Positions 28,010-35,529 of a stretch of 64,000 nt of DNA are shown one piece after another. The number at the start of each line of letters is the position of its first letter. Within the stretch, counting starts at the first letter, position 1. The notes beneath the pieces were generated by a model that searched no databases, had not been told where the DNA came from, and saw only the letters and a program-made list of their open reading frames with translations. The translations under genes were made by a program, and so were the position numbers. Source of the DNA: Rhodothermia bacterium (lineage in GTDB: Bacteria; Bacteroidota; Rhodothermia; Balneolales; Balneolaceae); the NCBI GenBank assembly GCA_030427885.1, contig JAUICM010000002.1:1-64000 (forward strand). The letters run 5' to 3'.

Positions 28010-29341
28010 CTAAACTTTAGGTTCCCAGCCCGGTTCATACTCCCGCTTCCATAGTTTCATGGCCTCCGTATTTCCTTGGATATGTCCGGTTTTTGGATCA
28101 ATGCTGATGCTTCCTCCTACTTCCTGCGCAATATTGCCGTAGTGACACAGCATGGTTGAAATGCTTGCATCTTCAATAGGAGCAGTTAACATTTCACCCT
28201 TTCGGATCCCATTTCCAAGATTCTTAAAATGACTAATCGTCAATCCATCCATGCCACGGGTATCAGCAGTATCGGTAGCTCCATATACCGGCTCTTTCTC
28301 TTCTTTGAGAAGCTTCCCTCCCAGATCAAACAACAGATAACCTCCGCGATCAAGCAGAATACTTCCTTTGGTTCCGTGGATTAGTGAACCTCTGCCCCGA
28401 CCATAAAAGGGCTGGCCGTTACAGCTCTTGCCTTCCCATGTAATCATCTTGCCACCTTCAAATTCAAAACCAGCATCCTGAGTGTCATAATACTCCCAGT
28501 CATCTCCTTCAAAATGGAACCGTCCGCCCACTGAAGTAGCTTTAACCGGCAGATCAACACCAAGTGCCCATCGGCAGATATCGATCTCATGAGTTCCGTT
28601 GTTATGAATCTCCCCGGTTCCCCAGGTCTTGAACCAATGCCAGTTGTAAGGATGCACATTATCCCGATATTTTTCTCTCGGGGCCGGACCTTGCCAGAGA
28701 TCCCAGTCCAGGGTATCTGGAACAGGTACAACTTTACCAGTCCCGATCGGCCCCCTTTGATTGGAATACCAGGCTTTGCCATAGTAAACATCCCCAATGA
28801 TCCCTTCTCTGATCTCATCGATTGCAAGATTTGAAGTAATTGATGAGCGCTGCTGATTTCCCATCTGGCAAAACTTTCCATATTTCTTCTGTGCTTTAAC
28901 CAGCAACTCTATTTCATAAGGATTGTGACTGCAAGGCTTCTCGATATATACATGTTTCCCAGCCTCCATTGCCATGATAGCCATTGGAGCGTGCCAGTGT
29001 TCAGGAGTGGCGATAGTAACTACATCGATATCATCTTTCTCCAACAATTTTCTGTAGTCCTTCTCCACTTTTGGAACATACCCCAATTTCTCCTGATGCC
29101 ATTTTTTGTGCTCATCAATGATCGTATCGTCCACATCGCAAAACCAGGTCACTTTTACATTTTCCATTTTTGAAACAGACTCGGCATGAGTTTTACCCCG
29201 GCTCCGAACTCCAACCACCGCAAAATTAATAGTTTCATTTGGCGAACCAGCCAGTATAGCTGGTGATGAAAGAATCAGTGATCCGCCTAGTCCGGCCAGG
29301 CTCGTTTTCTTGATAAATGTTTTTCTGTCAATAGTACTCAT
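28010..29341 (-). CDS. Gfo/Idh/MocA-family oxidoreductase (longer paralogue)
   Basis: The 443-residue product starts with a Tat-like signal (DRKTFIKKTSLAGLGGSLIL), then FAVVGVRSRGKTH (dinucleotide fold) and AGKHVYIEKPCSHNPYE with the conserved E-K-P lysine. The C-terminal domain has HEIDICRWALGVDLP, a typical metal/sugar-site segment of this family. It differs in length and details from the paralogue 12 bases downstream. The shared operon with a double DUF1080 protein supports a 3-keto-sugar pathway in the periplasm. Confidence 0.88.
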   Translation of the reverse strand: MSTIDRKTFIKKTSLAGLGGSLILSSPAILAGSPNETINFAVVGVRSRGKTHAESVSKMENVKVTWFCDVDDTIIDEHKKWHQEKLGYVPKVEKDYRKLLEKDDIDVVTIATPEHWHAPMAIMAMEAGKHVYIEKPCSHNPYEIELLVKAQKKYGKFCQMGNQQRSSITSNLAIDEIREGIIGDVYYGKAWYSNQRGPIGTGKVVPVPDTLDWDLWQGPAPREKYRDNVHPYNWHWFKTWGTGEIHNNGTHEIDICRWALGVDLPVKATSVGGRFHFEGDDWEYYDTQDAGFEFEGGKMITWEGKSCNGQPFYGRGRGSLIHGTKGSILLDRGGYLLFDLGGKLLKEEKEPVYGATDTADTRGMDGLTISHFKNLGNGIRKGEMLTAPIEDASISTMLCHYGNIAQEVGGSISIDPKTGHIQGNTEAMKLWKREYEPGWEPKV

Positions 29342-29353
29342 ATCCCTGACTCC

Positions 29354-30718
29354 TTATAATTCTCTTATAAAAATATTACGGTAGGAAACTTCATTCCCGT
29401 GATCCTGAAGAAGAATATTCCCCTCTTTCCATGTCCCGAAACCCGGCCACACCTTATATTTGCTTTCATCAACCAATTGCTGGAATTCAGGGGTATTTCG
29501 GTCATACTCCAATACTTTTCTACCATTCAGCCAATGTTCCACATGATCTCCTTTTGAAATGATCTTAGCATGATTCCACTCTCCGATCGGATTCGGATGT
29601 TTATTTTCAGCTTTGATCAGATCGTACAATGAAGCCAGTGTTCTGCTCCCCTCCTTTGCTCCCAGTTTGGCATCAGGGTGACGCTCATCGTCCAACACCT
29701 GATACTCCAGGCCAATGGATGACCCTTCTCCTTTATTCAGATCAGCATCTACAAAATATTTAATTCCACTATTTGCGCCGGGTGTGATCTTAAAATCAAC
29801 CCAAAGTTCAAAATCACTGTATAGCTCTCGTGTTACAATATCCCCGGCATCAGCAGATTCGGCTCCACCTGATTCATGGATCATGACCTCGCCATCTTCC
29901 ACATCCCAGCCTATACCCTTTTCTGAATATGGGAATTTATCAGAGCGCGCACTCCTCCATTTATCCATTGTTGAGCCATCGTATAAAAGCTCCCACCCCC
30001 AATCAGACTGACTAAAAGTAAGTGTGTTATAATTATTCTTTACCGGGGCGCTTGATGCTTTAGCGTATTTTCTGGGATTATCAGTGATGATCCTGATGTT
30101 TCGCCATTTGATAGTAATTCCTTCGTGTTCCGGATCATTGCCAATACTATGCACCTGTAATCCAATGAACCCTTCTTTTGTACGGTCATCCACTACATGA
30201 GCAGCTGGAATTCCATTCACCCAGGTCTTTATGGTATCTCCAATGGCCTCCACTCTGAACTTATTCCACTCCAGATGTTTATAAGCGCTTTGAGCCGATG
30301 GGTTATCCGTTAATGGGTATAGCCATCCACGACGTGCTTCATCATATATCCCGCCGGTCCATGCCCGATCGGATGGATCGATCTCAACCTGATAACCATG
30401 TACTCTTCCGTTCTGATATTCGGGAAAACTATTACTCCGGACCTGCACCCCTGAATTTGTTTCAGCAGAAAGCTGAACCTCGTATTCAAGAATGAAGTCT
30501 CCATAGTTTTTATCTGTGGTCAGGAAAGAATTTGGGGTCCCTGCAACAGTTGTACCTACGATTGCACCATCAGAAACAGAATACTCAGCAACCCCGCCGA
30601 GTTGATTCCATCCTTCAAGATTTCTCCCATTAAAAAGAGAATCCCAGGGTTCTTGTGGTTGACATGAGATAATTAAAGTAGGTGCCAGAAATAAAAGAAC
30701 ATGCTTGGTTAGTTTCAT
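29354..30718 (-). CDS. Two-domain DUF1080 (3-keto-disaccharide hydrolase-like) lipoprotein
   Basis: The 454-residue product starts with a lipoprotein signal ([12 protein letters not shown], Cys about residue 19), so it is membrane-anchored. Two DUF1080 domains follow: about residues 22-212 ([16 protein letters not shown]... [21 protein letters not shown]) and about 233-454 ([16 protein letters not shown]... [22 protein letters not shown]). PF06439 includes enzymes that cleave glycosidic bonds of 3-keto-sugars. It is the promoter-proximal gene of an operon with two oxidoreductases that could make or reduce the 3-keto group. Confidence 0.88.
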   Translation of the reverse strand: MKLTKHVLLFLAPTLIISCQPQEPWDSLFNGRNLEGWNQLGGVAEYSVSDGAIVGTTVAGTPNSFLTTDKNYGDFILEYEVQLSAETNSGVQVRSNSFPEYQNGRVHGYQVEIDPSDRAWTGGIYDEARRGWLYPLTDNPSAQSAYKHLEWNKFRVEAIGDTIKTWVNGIPAAHVVDDRTKEGFIGLQVHSIGNDPEHEGITIKWRNIRIITDNPRKYAKASSAPVKNNYNTLTFSQSDWGWELLYDGSTMDKWRSARSDKFPYSEKGIGWDVEDGEVMIHESGGAESADAGDIVTRELYSDFELWVDFKITPGANSGIKYFVDADLNKGEGSSIGLEYQVLDDERHPDAKLGAKEGSRTLASLYDLIKAENKHPNPIGEWNHAKIISKGDHVEHWLNGRKVLEYDRNTPEFQQLVDESKYKVWPGFGTWKEGNILLQDHGNEVSYRNIFIREL

Positions 30719-30790
30719 CAGGAAGCGATTTTGTAGTTAGTGAGGGGAATATATTGAATCGATTCCATAGGGCAAATTTGGGAATAATTC

Positions 30791-31489
30791 TCACATTAGC
30801 GCTTCCAACAACTTCTCAAAGTCATCAAAAACCAGATGTGGGAGTAAGGCTTCCAGCTCCGTTGGGTTTGATTTATACCACGCAACTTTCCATCCTGCGT
30901 TGATCCCCCCTTTCACATCCGAAGTAATAGAATCGCCAACATACAGGATCTTATCTCTTGGTACACCGGCCAATTCAGTAGCATGATCAAATATCTTTTT
31001 ATGTGGTTTCATCACTCCCACTTCTTCTGAAATAATAATCTGCTTTGCTGACTCTTTAAAACCGAATTGTTCGATCTTCATCCATTGTGTTTCAGCAAAA
31101 CCGTTTGTGATGATTCCCACCGGATACTTTGAAGCAATCTTTTCGTAAGCCTCTTTGCCACCATCGATCCATTCCCAGTGATTGCGATAATAATTCATGT
31201 ACACCTGTCCTGCTTCTTGATACAAGGTAGTATCAACACCTAATTCTTCAAAGGTCTCTTCAAACCGGCGACGATGCAAAATATGCCGGTCAATTTGTCC
31301 TTGACCATACTCTTCCCACAATCCTTTATTGATGTGATGGTAAGTGGACACCAGTGCTTCAAGCGGGATCTCTGTAAATACCTCGAAGTGATTATGTACG
31401 TCAGCTAGTCCGTACTGTTCTGCCTTTTTGTGATTAAGAAGGGTATCATCTAAGTCAAAGTAAATGAATTCTGGATTGAGAACTGACAA
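30791..31489 (-). CDS. HAD-family hydrolase, YjjG-type nucleotidase
   Basis: Cytosolic phosphatase of 232 residues with the four HAD motifs: DLDDTLLNHKKA (nucleophile Asp), ITNGFAETQWMKIEQFGF, the Lys in SEEVGVMKPHKKIFDHA and GDSITSDVKGG. The FAETQ segment and length point to the YjjG subgroup, which dephosphorylates non-canonical pyrimidine nucleotides as housecleaning. Nothing nearby identifies a specific substrate. Monocistronic. Confidence 0.85.
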   Translation of the reverse strand: MSVLNPEFIYFDLDDTLLNHKKAEQYGLADVHNHFEVFTEIPLEALVSTYHHINKGLWEEYGQGQIDRHILHRRRFEETFEELGVDTTLYQEAGQVYMNYYRNHWEWIDGGKEAYEKIASKYPVGIITNGFAETQWMKIEQFGFKESAKQIIISEEVGVMKPHKKIFDHATELAGVPRDKILYVGDSITSDVKGGINAGWKVAWYKSNPTELEALLPHLVFDDFEKLLEALM

Positions 31490-31584
31490 TGGAACGGTTT
31501 TTGATTATTGTTAAAAAAAAATTGAACCAAAACTTTTTTGGCTCCGTAAATGGGGTCGTAAATTAAACAACTAATCACACAATC

Positions 31585-32175
31585 ATGAAGGCAAAATATC
31601 TGATAGGGCTTGGAGTAGTACTCCTTTTTATTTTTTATGGAATTAGTGTAAACAACGGGCTGGTCGAGAGAGAAGAAGGCGTTGAAGGCGCCTGGGCACA
31701 GGTGGAGAATCAATATCAGCGACGTGCTGATCTGGTTCCTAACCTCGTCAATACCGTGAAAGGTGCTGCTAACTTTGAGCAGGAAACTCTTACATCTGTT
31801 ATTGAAGCCCGCAGCAAAGCAACTTCGATCAATGTAAGTGCTGATGATCTGAGCAATCCTGCTAAGATCCAGCAGTTCCAGGAAGCACAAGCTCAGTTGA
31901 GTGGAGCTTTATCACGACTCTTAGTTACTGTAGAGCGTTATCCTGAACTGAAAGCAAATAACAATTTCAGAGATCTGCAATCACAGCTAGAGGGTACCGA
32001 GAATCGTATCTCTACGGAACGAAAGCGGTTTAATGATGCTGCTCAATCTTATAACACTTCTATTCGCAAGTTCCCTGCAAGCATAATCGCTTCGATCGGA
32101 GGCTTCGATAAGAAAGCTTATTTCGAAGCTGACGAAGGGACTGAACAAGCTCCAACGGTAGATTTCTCAAATTAA
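31585..32175 (+). CDS. lemA: LemA-family membrane protein
   Basis: The 196-residue product has one N-terminal transmembrane helix (about 5-23) and the helical LemA domain (GVEGAWAQVENQYQRRADLVPNLVNTVKGAANFEQETLTSVIEARSKA). LemA genes commonly lie beside TPM-domain genes, as here. Function is unknown, though roles in envelope stress or cell-surface processes have been suggested for such clusters. An inverted repeat lies between it and the first TPM gene. Confidence 0.93.
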   Translation: MKAKYLIGLGVVLLFIFYGISVNNGLVEREEGVEGAWAQVENQYQRRADLVPNLVNTVKGAANFEQETLTSVIEARSKATSINVSADDLSNPAKIQQFQEAQAQLSGALSRLLVTVERYPELKANNNFRDLQSQLEGTENRISTERKRFNDAAQSYNTSIRKFPASIIASIGGFDKKAYFEADEGTEQAPTVDFSN

Positions 32176-32180
32176 AATCA

Positions 32181-32261
32181 TTTGCGAGCGGAGCGAAGCA
32201 ATCTCAGTCTAAGCTAAATCACTGAGATTGCTTTGTCGTTCGTGAACGAACTCCTCGCAAA
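32181..32261. repeat. Interrupted inverted repeat between lemA and TPM genes
   Basis: Outer arms TTTGCGAG/CTCGCAAA (8 bp, perfect) and inner arms AAGCAATCTCAGT/ACTGAGATTGCTT (13 bp, perfect) form a long hairpin with a 12-base loop. The right arm is interrupted by a smaller CGTTCG/CGAACG hairpin. The sequence resembles a dispersed TGCGAG...GAAGCAATCTC repeat found in many bacterial genomes (recalled, not checked). Confidence 0.75.
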
Positions 32262-32273
32262 GAAACATTACTC

Positions 32274-32720
32274 ATGTCAAAATTTCTTACAAAAGAACAG
32301 GAACAGACTATTATCTCAGCTATTAAAGAGGCTGAAACCAATACATCAGGAGAGGTCAGAGTTCACATTGAAGATAAATGCAAAGCTGAGAATGTACTTG
32401 ACCGCGCAAAGGAAGTATTTGCTGAGCTTCACATGCATGAGACTGAATTACAAAACGGAGTGATTGTATACGTTTCCACCAAGGATCATAAGATCGGCGT
32501 TTGGGGAGACGAAGGTATCCACACCAAAGTTGGACAGCATTTCTGGAATGATGTATTAGAACTTATGCGAAAATATTTTCAGGCTGATGATTATGAATCC
32601 GGATTAAGAGATGCCGTTCTGCTTATCGGTGAAAAACTCAGGGAACATTTCCCCTACCAAAAAGATGATGTAAATGAACTTCCTGATGACATCAGCTATG
32701 GAGGAAAGAAAGATGCGTAA
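32274..32720 (+). CDS. TPM-domain protein (cytosolic form)
   Basis: The 148-residue product is a TPM_phosphatase domain (ETNTSGEVRVHIEDKCKAE, LQNGVIVYVSTKDHKIGVWGDEGIHTKVG) without a signal peptide or membrane helix. TPM (TLP18.3/Psb32/MOLO-1) domains occur in both cytosolic and membrane versions next to lemA in Bacteroidota. The stop overlaps the next gene start by eight bases (ATGCGTAA). Confidence 0.9.
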   Translation: MSKFLTKEQEQTIISAIKEAETNTSGEVRVHIEDKCKAENVLDRAKEVFAELHMHETELQNGVIVYVSTKDHKIGVWGDEGIHTKVGQHFWNDVLELMRKYFQADDYESGLRDAVLLIGEKLREHFPYQKDDVNELPDDISYGGKKDA

Positions 32721-33507
32721 ACTATTATCTGTGTTCCTGGTTCTTTTCCTCACTGTTCCTGTACTTTCACAGGATCTAAGCTTTCTGCCTGACGAACCAG
32801 TTGGAATGGTTAATGACTTTGCTGGAATGATGAGCCGCAGCGAAGCAAATATGCTGGATCGAAAACTTACTAACTACCGCGATACCACTACTAATGTGAT
32901 CGCTATCGCTACTATTGAGAGTCTGCAAGGTGTTAGTGTTGAAGAGGCCGGCACCGAACTTTTCAATAAATGGCGGATGTGGGAAGGAGACCGCTATAAC
33001 GGTGTTCTGATCCTTATTTCAGAAGGTGATCGCAAAATTCGAATTGAAGTAGGTTATGGACTTGAAGGAGCTATCCCTGATGTTATGGCCAATCGGATCA
33101 TAAATGAAATCATTACCCCGGGATTTCGTGAAGGTGATGTATACGGAGCGCTCGATCTGGCCACCAATGCAATGATTCAACTTGCCTCCGGCGAATATGA
33201 AGGTACACCTGAAGGACTTCGTAATAATGACTCAGGAGAGTTTCCTTTTGATGTGATCATAATCATTATTGTCATCATCATTTTTATAGTAACCAAAGGC
33301 GGTCGTGGTGGAGGACGTAGACGCCGGACCCTGGGACCAATTGATGTGTTACTTTGGGGCCACTTCCTGGGTGGAGGCGGACATAATCGTGGAGGGGGTT
33401 CTTCCTGGGGCGGCGGTGGCAGCTTTGGTGGAGGAGGCGGATTTGGCGGCTTCAGCGGAGGCGGTGGTTTCGGCTCTGGTGGAGGAGGAGCCAGCGGCGG
33501 ATGGTAG
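32713..33507 (+). CDS. TPM-domain membrane protein with Gly-rich tail
   Basis: From ATG 32713 the product is 264 residues. A start at 32674 would add 13 residues before the signal peptide, so I prefer 32713, which overlaps the previous stop and follows GAGGAAAG. It has a signal peptide (LSVFLVLFLTVPVLSQ), a periplasmic TPM domain (VNDFAGMMSRSEANMLDRKL... KIRIEVGYGLEGAIPDVMANRI), one transmembrane helix (FDVIIIIIVIIIFIVTKG) and a cytoplasmic Gly/Ser-rich low-complexity tail ending in GGGASGGW, as in many YgcG-type proteins. Function is not established. Confidence 0.9.
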   Translation: MRKLLSVFLVLFLTVPVLSQDLSFLPDEPVGMVNDFAGMMSRSEANMLDRKLTNYRDTTTNVIAIATIESLQGVSVEEAGTELFNKWRMWEGDRYNGVLILISEGDRKIRIEVGYGLEGAIPDVMANRIINEIITPGFREGDVYGALDLATNAMIQLASGEYEGTPEGLRNNDSGEFPFDVIIIIIVIIIFIVTKGGRGGGRRRRTLGPIDVLLWGHFLGGGGHNRGGGSSWGGGGSFGGGGGFGGFSGGGGFGSGGGGASGGW

Positions 33508-33556
33508 TCTGCCGGGGCAGAAATGCCAATATCCAAATTTCAAATTCCAATACAAT

Positions 33557-33587
33557 AGAGCTGATACAAAATCAGCTCTTTTTATTT
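33557..33587 (+). terminator. Terminator after the lemA-TPM cluster
   Basis: AGAGCTGAT / ATCAGCTCT, a perfect 9-bp stem with a five-base loop followed by T5. It lies 50 bases after the TPM stop, on the plus strand. Confidence 0.85.
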
Positions 33588-33612
33588 ATGAGGATAGTTC
33601 AATCCTCAAATA

Positions 33613-34830
33613 CTAGCCTAATGCTTGTTGCAGATCGTAGATTATATCTTCTGCATCTTCGATCCCTACAGCAAGCCGAACCAGTCCATCAGTAATACCT
33701 GCCTTTAACCGAAGTTCTTCATTCATCACTGAATGAGTCATTGATGCGGGATGCTGAATCAATGTGTCTACGGTACCTAAGCTTACGGCAAGTGTACAAA
33801 GCTCAACTTTATTCATGAGCTCTTTTCCTGCTTTGAATCCGCCTTTCAGTTCAAAAGAAAGAACACCGCCGAATCCATTACTCATTATCTGAGATGCAAG
33901 ATCATGTTGTGGATGAGATTCTAAACCCGGATACCAAACCTTTTTTACAGAATGGTGAGACTCCAGAGACTGAGCAACTTTCATCGCATTTTCTGAATGT
34001 TGCCTCATTCTCAATGCCAAGGTCTTCAACCCATTTACAAGCAGCCAGGCATCCATTGGTCCTGATATTCCTCCCAGATTCTTTCGGTATGTATTCAGAT
34101 GGCAATCCTCAACCATTTCCTTCTTTAATACCAGTGCGCCACCAATAACAGATCCATGTCCACCTAGATATTTCGTGGTTGAGTGTGCAACAATATCAGC
34201 TCCCAACGTCAGAGGCTGTATGTGATATGGACTGGCAAATGTATTATCTACCAATACTAAAGCACCGTGATCGTGAGCTAATTCTGAAATAGCCTCAATA
34301 TCACTGATTGCCATAGTTGGATTGGCTATGCTTTCAATATATACTAGCTTCGTTTCAGGGTACTTCTTGAGTTCCATCTCCAGTAAAAAAATATCACTGG
34401 TATCCACAAACGAAGTTGAGATTCCCATTTTAGGGGCTTCCTCAAATAAGAATTGGCTGGTACATCCATATAACGCATCCTGAGCGATCACATGCCCACC
34501 TGTCGCAACACTTATGATACCCGTAGTAATTGCAGCCATTCCACTTCCAAACGCCATCCCCTGATAAATATCTGCTCCAAGAATACCGTAAGTTTCTAAT
34601 TCACAAATAGCCCGCTCCAGATATTCAACTGTCGGGTTGCCCAGTCGGGAATAAATATGTGCTTCATTTTCTCCTGCAAAAGCAAGGCTTCCCTGTTCAA
34701 CGTCATCAAATACAAAAGTCGAAGTTTGGTATATCGGTGGGAGATGGGATCCGTACTGATCTTTACGTTTCTTTCCAGCGTGAACAGATATAGAATTAAA
34801 GCTGAGTTTCCTTTTTGCCAGGTCTATCAT
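33613..34830 (-). CDS. Trans-sulfuration PLP enzyme, probably methionine gamma-lyase
   Basis: Cys/Met-metabolism PLP enzyme of 405 residues with PLP lysine K220 in HSTTKYLGGHG and DNTFASPYHIQPL. C123 in ALYGCTSQF matches the active-site cysteine that marks methionine gamma-lyases; cystathionine synthases and lyases usually have Gly there (YGGT). Methionine gamma-lyase gives methanethiol, ammonia and 2-oxobutyrate. Its ATG overlaps the stop of an Lrp/AsnC regulator by four bases, an arrangement like mdeR-mdeA. O-acetylhomoserine sulfhydrylase or cystathionine gamma-lyase activity cannot be excluded. Confidence 0.85.
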   Translation of the reverse strand: MIDLAKRKLSFNSISVHAGKKRKDQYGSHLPPIYQTSTFVFDDVEQGSLAFAGENEAHIYSRLGNPTVEYLERAICELETYGILGADIYQGMAFGSGMAAITTGIISVATGGHVIAQDALYGCTSQFLFEEAPKMGISTSFVDTSDIFLLEMELKKYPETKLVYIESIANPTMAISDIEAISELAHDHGALVLVDNTFASPYHIQPLTLGADIVAHSTTKYLGGHGSVIGGALVLKKEMVEDCHLNTYRKNLGGISGPMDAWLLVNGLKTLALRMRQHSENAMKVAQSLESHHSVKKVWYPGLESHPQHDLASQIMSNGFGGVLSFELKGGFKAGKELMNKVELCTLAVSLGTVDTLIQHPASMTHSVMNEELRLKAGITDGLVRLAVGIEDAEDIIYDLQQALG

Positions 34831-35297
34831 GATACAGGGATTTTAGATTGCTCTTTGATCGTCCCTAATACAATACTGGTATGAATGCGCTGAACATCAG
34901 GCAGCGTGGTTAGTTTATTTCGCATGAATTGTTCATAATCCTTCACGTCCTCTGCAACAATTTGCAGCAGAAAGTCACCTTCTCCTGTGGTATTGTAACA
35001 AGATAATATTTCCGGAATGGATTTAACGGCTTCGGTAAACTCATGCATCAGACTCAATTGGTGCACACTCAATGTGACTGTTACAAATGCACTGAATCCC
35101 TTTCCTACTGCTTCTCTGTTGAGGCTTGCTGAATACCCTTCAATCACTCCTTCTCTCTCTAACCTTCGTACCCTCTCCAGGGTTGGAGTTGTGGTCAAAT
35201 TGATTCGTTCGGACAACTCTTTATTGGAAAGCCTTCCTTCATTCTGAAGTATCTCAAGAATCTTTCTGTCAATTTCATCAAGTTTTACCGGACCCAT
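34827..35297 (-). CDS. Lrp/AsnC-family transcriptional regulator
   Basis: The 156-residue product has an N-terminal HTH (LDEIDRKILEILQNEGRLSNKELSERINLTTTPTLERVRRLEREGVI) and a C-terminal RAM ligand domain (ILSCYNTTGEGDFLLQIVAEDVKDYEQFM). It forms an operon with the methionine-lyase-like enzyme through a four-base overlap, so it most likely responds to methionine or a related amino acid and controls that gene. Confidence 0.93.
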   Translation of the reverse strand: MGPVKLDEIDRKILEILQNEGRLSNKELSERINLTTTPTLERVRRLEREGVIEGYSASLNREAVGKGFSAFVTVTLSVHQLSLMHEFTEAVKSIPEILSCYNTTGEGDFLLQIVAEDVKDYEQFMRNKLTTLPDVQRIHTSIVLGTIKEQSKIPVS

Positions 35298-35468
35298 GGA
35301 GTTTTATTCTAGTGTTTAGAGACGATTATTATATTTAATTCTATTAATTAACCATTTCAAAGGCAAAATAAATTTACTTTTAATCTATATTTGGAATATT
35401 AATCTAATCAATATTATTAAAAAGAATTTTATGCTGTCTTGGCTTTGCTGACACTAAACTTCTTAATT

Positions 35469-35504
35469 AAAAAAGCCCCACAGAGCTTCACCTCTGCAGG
35501 GCTT
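35469..35504 (-). terminator. Terminator after fadE
   Basis: On the minus strand AAGCCCTGCAGAG pairs with CTCTGTGGGGCTT around a short loop, followed by T6. It begins 26 bases after the fadE stop. Confidence 0.88.
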
Positions 35505-35529
35505 AAATGTCACTAAGAACCAAAGCTCT

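Noticed and set aside
33177-33536. Proline-rich minus-strand frame opposite the Gly-rich tail of the TPM protein
   Set aside because: Complement of GGN repeats always reads as Pro-rich; no start signals and the plus-strand gene is well supported.
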